NCBI GenBank assembly: GCA_022708005.1
Contig: JAKIZN010000076.1
Location: 1-7,069, forward strand
Source of the DNA: Bacteroidota bacterium
GTDB lineage: Bacteria > Bacteroidota > Ignavibacteria > Kapaibacteriales > UBA2268
Reading direction: 5' to 3'
DNA: 7,069 bases
Positions 5,829 through 7,069 of this stretch are shown piece after piece; the first letter of the stretch is position 1, and every line of letters starts with the position of its first letter. The position numbers and the translations under genes were made by a program. The notes beneath the pieces are model-generated. The model made no database searches, had not been told where the DNA came from, and worked only from the letters and a program-made list of their open reading frames with translations.

Positions 5829-6080
5829 TGGGCTATCTCATAAGGTGACAGATGAGAGCGTCCGTGTTTTCCAGATGTCCTACACCTCGAAGGTGTAGGA
5901 CATCTTAAAGCCAAATTGTAACGAACCCAAAGGGTTCAAATGTTTGTAGTAATGAACAATCGGAGATTTATACGACTCCGTAGGAGTCGCATTGGGTTAT
6001 GCAATCTTATTTTCTACAAACATCAAATCCCTTCGGGATTAAACCCAAATAATGCATTAGCAACCTTTTGAGACAGCCCC
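5829..6080 (+). mobile_element. 252-bp MITE-like element with terminal inverted repeats (copy 3)
   Basis: This copy has the same length and order of parts as 358-609. The left end is TGGGCTATCTCATAAGGTG and the right end is CAACCTTTTGAGACAGCCCC. It contains intact hairpin H (5873-5905), GAACCC/GGGTTC (5923-5937), the long-range stem ATGTTTGTAG (5940-5949) with CTACAAACAT (6014-6023), and AATCCC/GGGATT (6026-6040). Within the long-range stem, CGACTCC-GTA-GGAGTCG (5973-5989) forms a perfect 7-bp hairpin that is decayed in the other two copies. No reading frame of note and no clear target-site duplication were seen (flanks GCAAG and TTGTC). Confidence 0.75.
5873..5905. repeat. Hairpin repeat H, copy 4
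   Basis: This is a perfect 15-bp stem with a CGA loop, identical to copies at 897-929 and 6131-6163, inside the 252-bp element. Confidence 0.9.
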
Positions 6081-6124
6081 TTGTCTATCAGCTCGGATAC
6101 TTACCTCTTTTGCTCGCAAAAGTT

Positions 6125-6163
6125 AAAAATAGATGTCCTACACCTCGAAGGTGTAGGACATCT
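6125..6163 (-). terminator. Hairpin repeat H copy 5; probable terminator of the sixA-like operon
   Basis: The 33-nt hairpin (6131-6163) has a perfect 15-bp stem. Read on the minus strand it is followed immediately by ATTTTTAACT, giving a five-T tract at 6129-6125. It lies 66 bases past the stop of the minus-strand sixA-like gene, a good position for an intrinsic terminator. Other copies of the hairpin lack such a T-tract, so this copy may have been co-opted. Confidence 0.55.
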
Positions 6164-6193
6164 TAAAGCCTATAAGCCTTTACTTCCGGATAT

Positions 6194-6228
6194 GCAATCA
6201 GTTAGAGTTCTTTCTGCATCATTTAGTC
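6194..6228 (-). repeat. CCAAATAAT-type repeat end directly after the sixA-like stop
   Basis: On the minus strand this reads GACTAAATGATGCAGAAAG then AACTCTAACTGATTGC, close to the copy at 4145-4178 and to 955-989. It begins at the base following the TGA stop (6229-6231) of the minus-strand gene. Confidence 0.6.
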
Positions 6229-6747
6229 TCAATCAGCCAGAGCGCTGTCTTGCCTAAAATGCTTTTTAGGAGTTTCGAGAAATAATACTCTGCCGTTCTC
6301 ATCTTGCACTGCAGCCCACTTTTCTATATCAAACTCTATGGCAAATACCCCGCAAGTTGGGATATTATCAATATAATCGCCAGAGAAATAGGAATAAAGC
6401 GAAGTTATATCTGGATTATGCCCAAAAATCATAACGGTATTAAACTTGTCGGGTAAATTTGATATGAATTTAGCCAAGTACCGCATATCGCCATTATAAA
6501 TATTTTTTTCAAAGCGAATTTCTGTTTCAGGAATCGCAAAAGCCTGAGCAAAATATTTGCAGGTTGTGGCTGCGCGCATAGCTGGCGATGAATAAATTAT
6601 ATCGGGCTTCTCGATTAACTTCGAGACGACTGCCGCTAAATGTGCGGCGTCTCTATGCCCTCTTTCGTTAAGCGGACGCTCAAAATCTGTAATATCGGGA
6701 TTGTCCCAACTTGACTTTGCGTGTCTTGCTAATATTAATTTTTTCAT
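6229..6747 (-). CDS. SixA-like phosphohistidine phosphatase (histidine phosphatase superfamily)
   Basis: This is a 172-residue cytoplasmic protein of the branch-2-like SixA family. The N-terminal LILARHAKSSW holds Arg8 and the catalytic His9 (the RHG-type motif in its RHA form usual for SixA). DFERPLNERG (21-30) follows, then SSPAMRAATT (53-62) with Arg58, and FGHNPD (108-113) with His110, completing the phosphate pocket. Length and motif spacing match SixA proteins (about 160-170 residues). E. coli SixA removes phosphate from histidine on signalling or phosphotransfer proteins; the substrate here is unknown, and no histidine kinase or PTS gene is in view. The start ATG at 6747-6745 has only a weak AAGAA upstream. 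It lies 10 bases after an upstream minus-strand gene and is probably co-transcribed with it. Its stop abuts a repeat end. Confidence 0.9.
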   Translation of the reverse strand: MKKLILARHAKSSWDNPDITDFERPLNERGHRDAAHLAAVVSKLIEKPDIIYSSPAMRAATTCKYFAQAFAIPETEIRFEKNIYNGDMRYLAKFISNLPDKFNTVMIFGHNPDITSLYSYFSGDYIDNIPTCGVFAIEFDIEKWAAVQDENGRVLFLETPKKHFRQDSALAD

Positions 6748-6757
6748 TTATTCTTAA

Positions 6758-7069
6758 TTATTTTTCTTCAACTTGATTAAAAATTGCTTTCTCGCTTTCT
6801 AATATTTTTAGAACTTTTTCTGCTTCTTCTGGCTGGTTTTTCTTCCTATAGCTGTGCATCAATATATTAGCCATATCTTCCCGCACCCTACTTCTTTGAT
6901 TAGCATCTTTTATTTGATGCCAAGCGCGTTGCTCAAAGTAGACTTTCAAAGTGTTGATGGCGCGAGTAGGATTTTTAGCCGTATCGGATGCTGCTTTTGT
7001 AATAGAATTTCCAAGCAGCCTTTCAGGATTAGCATGCTTCGATGGTTGCTCGCGTCCGCTATCTATTTG
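6758..7069 (-). CDS. C-terminal part of an unrecognised helical, possibly TPR-like protein (5' end outside window)
   Basis: The minus-strand frame is open from the window's right edge to TAA at 6760-6758, giving 103 residues of a longer protein. A TTG at 6949-6947 could pose as a start, but the frame continues upstream without a stop, so the gene is partial. The sequence is hydrophilic and mostly helical in character. Residues about 44-103 (NTLKVYFEQRAWHQ, then MANILMHSYRKKNQPEEAEKVLKILES) resemble paired helices of the tetratricopeptide kind, but the match is loose. The proximal part is polar with Ser, Pro and Asn. I do not recognise the family. It sits 10 bases upstream of the SixA-like gene on the same strand, so the two are likely one transcript. 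Confidence 0.6.
   Translation of the reverse strand, partial: QIDSGREQPSKHANPERLLGNSITKAASDTAKNPTRAINTLKVYFEQRAWHQIKDANQRSRVREDMANILMHSYRKKNQPEEAEKVLKILESEKAIFNQVEEK

Larger units (their letters stand above)
5782..6228. other. 447-base gene-free repeat block between convergent genes
   Basis: No coding region is seen. The block is bounded by two CCAAATAAT-type repeat ends in inverted orientation: one beginning right after the rubrerythrin stop (5782-5816), the other ending right before the sixA-like gene's stop (6194-6228). Between them lie a full 252-bp element (5829-6080), a short hairpin CTTTTGC/GCAAAAG (6107-6122) and another copy of hairpin H (6131-6163). The layout suggests an older hairpin element interrupted by insertion of the 252-bp element. 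Confidence 0.7.

Noticed and set aside
358..6163. CRISPR array from the repeated hairpin
   Set aside because: The five hairpin copies are scattered over nearly 6 kb, not spaced regularly with unique spacers, and no cas gene is present.
6758..6949. Complete 63-residue protein starting at a TTG
   Set aside because: The frame stays open to the window edge through at least 40 further codons, so the gene is a longer partial one.

Overview
The window is about 40% G+C by eye. It carries five genes, two of them cut by the window edges, separated by unusually repeat-rich intergenic DNA. Lineage hints are: a large exported protein with VCBS-like calcium loops and an FlgD/T9SS-type C-terminal module (a Bacteroidota/FCB-group style); a promoter-like TAnnTTTG box; and a flavin reductase-rubredoxin fusion next to rubrerythrin (anaerobe or microaerobe oxygen defence). 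I infer a member of the Bacteroidota-Ignavibacteria-Kapabacteria assemblage, probably anaerobic or microaerophilic. The species cannot be fixed from this sequence.

Layout: 1-339 (+) is the C-terminal end of a LysM cell-wall-binding protein. 340-1080 has no gene and is packed with repeats: a 252-bp inverted-repeat element, a 135-bp element with similar ends, a 28-bp perfect palindrome, a 140-bp hairpin element and a 20-bp perfect palindrome. 1081-4068 (-) encodes a 995-residue exported surface or secreted protein. 4069-4502 holds its leader, a truncated repeat copy and the promoter region of the next operon. 4503-5183 and 5203-5781 (+) form a two-gene operon for a high-molecular-weight rubredoxin-like protein and rubrerythrin. 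5782-6228 is a second repeat block with a nested 252-bp element. 6229-6747 (-) is a SixA-like histidine phosphatase. 6758-7069 (-) is the C-terminal part of an unrecognised helical protein in the same operon.

How the genes work together: the flavin reductase-rubredoxin protein can be expected to pass NAD(P)H electrons to rubrerythrin, giving a compact peroxide/oxygen reduction module. An 18-bp perfect palindrome overlapping its putative promoter may be a redox-responsive operator. The other genes have no evident pathway link to it.

The least ordinary content is the intergenic repeat system. A structured core (a 33-nt hairpin plus a long closing stem and small GAA/TTC-looped hairpins) occurs with one set of ends at two sites and without them at a third. 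A second end type (CCAAATAATGCAATAG-like) starts or stops within a few bases of three different stop codons. No transposase is visible, so these look like non-autonomous elements, some possibly serving as terminators.
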